Source: Sporosarcina sp. FSL K6-3457
Lineage (GTDB): Bacteria > Bacillota > Bacilli > Bacillales_A > Planococcaceae
DNA length: 64,000 nucleotides
Direction of reading: 5' to 3'
Assembly: GCF_038007285.1 (NCBI RefSeq)
Contig: NZ_JBBOWX010000001.1
Coordinates: 2,435,501-2,499,500 of the forward strand
The notes under the pieces are model-generated. The model was not told the origin of the DNA. It saw only the letters and a program-made list of their open reading frames with translations, and did no database searches. A program made the translations under genes and the position numbers. Below are positions 62,785-64,000 of the stretch, piece after piece; the first letter of the stretch is position 1, and every line of letters starts with the position of its first letter.

Positions 62785-64000
62785 TTAACGTTCCTCCCCC
62801 TCATTTGTTGTAATCGTTTGGACGACCGCTTCTGCTGACCCATCCTGCAACTTAATATGAATGTTTGACCCGATGTCCATGGCTGTGATGGAATTGGCAA
62901 CAATCCCATTCTGATAGACAATTGAATAGCCACGTTCCATGACATTGAGCGGATTGAGTGCTTGCAACATACGAATAGATGCTTGGAAGCGTTCACTTTG
63001 TATCCTGACATCGTGCTGAACAGACCTCGTCAGACGTTCCGTAAATAGTGTCACATTGCGATGTTCTTCCTTTATGCGCTGATTCGGCGAAAAGGTAGAT
63101 AGCATACCACTTAATCGTTGGAGCTCTGAAGCTCGTTTACTCGTAATATCTTGACTGCTTCGCAGTAATCTTCCTTCAAATCCAATTAACTTTTCGGTAA
63201 ACGGGCGATATAAGCGTTCAGGAAATTGCAGTGGATAGGAAGTTTGCAATGTCGTTAAACGTTTACGTTCCTGCTTAATTTGATTAGACAAGGAGTTATA
63301 TAGGGCACGTTTTCGATCCAATAACCTTTCAACCAACTCATCGCGAGCTGGAACCGCCATTTCAGCAGCAGCCGTCGGAGTCGGTGCTCTTCGATCCGAG
63401 ACAAAATCAGCAATCGTCGTATCCGTTTCATGACCGACTGCACTAATAACCGGAATTCGGCAAGAAAATATCGCACGTGCAACCGTTTCTTCATTGAACG
63501 CCCATAAATCTTCGATGGAACCACCACCACGGCCAACAATCAGTACATCGATCGAGCCGTGAGCCTCGGCCTGTTCAATGGATTGAACAATGGAGGGAGC
63601 GGCTTGTGCACCTTGCACGACCGCAGGAAATAAAATAATTTCAGCAAGTGGATAGCGCCTTTCAATCGTTGAACAAATATCTTGGATTGCTGCACCCGAT
63701 TGTGCCGTCACGACACCGATTTTTTGTGGGTACATAGGAAGCGGACTTTTCCAGCGTGCATCAAACAACCCTTCTTTTCCAAGACTTTCTTTTAATTGTT
63801 CAAAGGCCAGATACAATGCTCCAACGCCATCGGGTTGCATCGACTGGACATACAATTGGTAATTTCCAGTTGTTTCATAGACAGACACATCTCCCGTAAT
63901 AAGTACGTTCATACCATTTTCCGGTGTGAATTTTAACTGCGCTGCACTTGAACGAAACATCGCTGATTGAATCCGACTTTTGTCATCCTTTAAAGTAAAA
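62785..64000 (-). CDS. xseA: Exodeoxyribonuclease VII large subunit (5' end beyond window)
   Basis: The frame stays open to base 64000 (FTLKDDKSRIQSAMFRSSAA), so about 405 residues are present and the N-terminal OB-fold is partly missing; the ATG at 63960 is internal. Visible motifs: KIGVVTAQSGAAIQDICSTI, DVLIVGRGGGSIEDLWAFNE, PVISAVGHETDTTIADFVSD, RAPTPTAAAEMAVP, then coiled coils. Degrades single-stranded DNA to oligonucleotides. Confidence 0.96.
   Translation of the reverse strand, partial: FTLKDDKSRIQSAMFRSSAAQLKFTPENGMNVLITGDVSVYETTGNYQLYVQSMQPDGVGALYLAFEQLKESLGKEGLFDARWKSPLPMYPQKIGVVTAQSGAAIQDICSTIERRYPLAEIILFPAVVQGAQAAPSIVQSIEQAEAHGSIDVLIVGRGGGSIEDLWAFNEETVARAIFSCRIPVISAVGHETDTTIADFVSDRRAPTPTAAAEMAVPARDELVERLLDRKRALYNSLSNQIKQERKRLTTLQTSYPLQFPERLYRPFTEKLIGFEGRLLRSSQDITSKRASELQRLSGMLSTFSPNQRIKEEHRNVTLFTERLTRSVQHDVRIQSERFQASIRMLQALNPLNVMERGYSIVYQNGIVANSITAMDIGSNIHIKLQDGSAEAVVQTITTNEGEER

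Overview
The window looks like chromosome of a spore-forming Bacillales bacterium, most likely Planococcaceae and probably Sporosarcina-like. The evidence is a moderately low GC content, AGGAGG-type ribosome binding sites, Spo0A and SpoIVB, and a right half whose gene order closely follows the B. subtilis yqj/yqi/bkd/spo0A/recN/dxs/xse region. The genus is inferred, not proven.

Layout. (1) 1-24.4 kb is an accessory patchwork, mostly on the minus strand: two ECF sigma-factor loci (one with a PadR-type regulator and an FtsW/RodA-like membrane protein, one with its own membrane anti-sigma factor), a pentapeptide-repeat protein, an AlkD-like protein, several GNAT and Nudix proteins, an SDR, a methyltransferase, a cysteine hydrolase and many small membrane proteins. 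Broken genes are frequent here: a tnpB-type insertion sequence, a 30-codon Rossmann stub, acetyltransferase and GrpB fragments, a TPR gene split at an A6 tract and a Nudix-GNAT fusion with an early stop. (2) 24.5-30.2 kb holds namA, a frameshifted Rpn-type nuclease gene, a YbaK-type deacylase, rnz, dinB and a lone CheW. (3) 30.2-51.6 kb is a catabolic block. A peptidase, acyl-CoA carboxylase beta, methylmalonyl-CoA epimerase, MeaB and both methylmalonyl-CoA mutase subunits sit beside the bkd operon (bkdR-ptb-bcd-buk-lpdV-bkdAA-bkdAB-bkdB). Together these can take valine and isoleucine to branched acyl-CoAs and propionyl-CoA, and then to succinyl-CoA. (4) 51.7-64 kb is the conserved sporulation and housekeeping block: DUF2627 protein, glycerophosphodiesterase, FapA-like protein, spo0A, spoIVB, recN, argR, tlyA-type methyltransferase, dxs, ispA, xseB and xseA (cut by the window edge).

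The most notable non-gene features are: a three-copy family of modular, hairpin-rich repeats (125-254 bp), each placed directly after a stop codon and in the same orientation relative to transcription, one of them inside the bkd operon; a five-unit array of TTATGACCG at an exact 21-bp period at the end of rnz; and a collapsed tandem duplication of a three-gene module (small membrane protein, GrpB, Nudix). BkdR also appears to have lost the GAFTGA loop that touches sigma-54, and I found no -24/-12 promoter just upstream of ptb.

All identifications come from reading the sequence and recalling family features. No database search was run.
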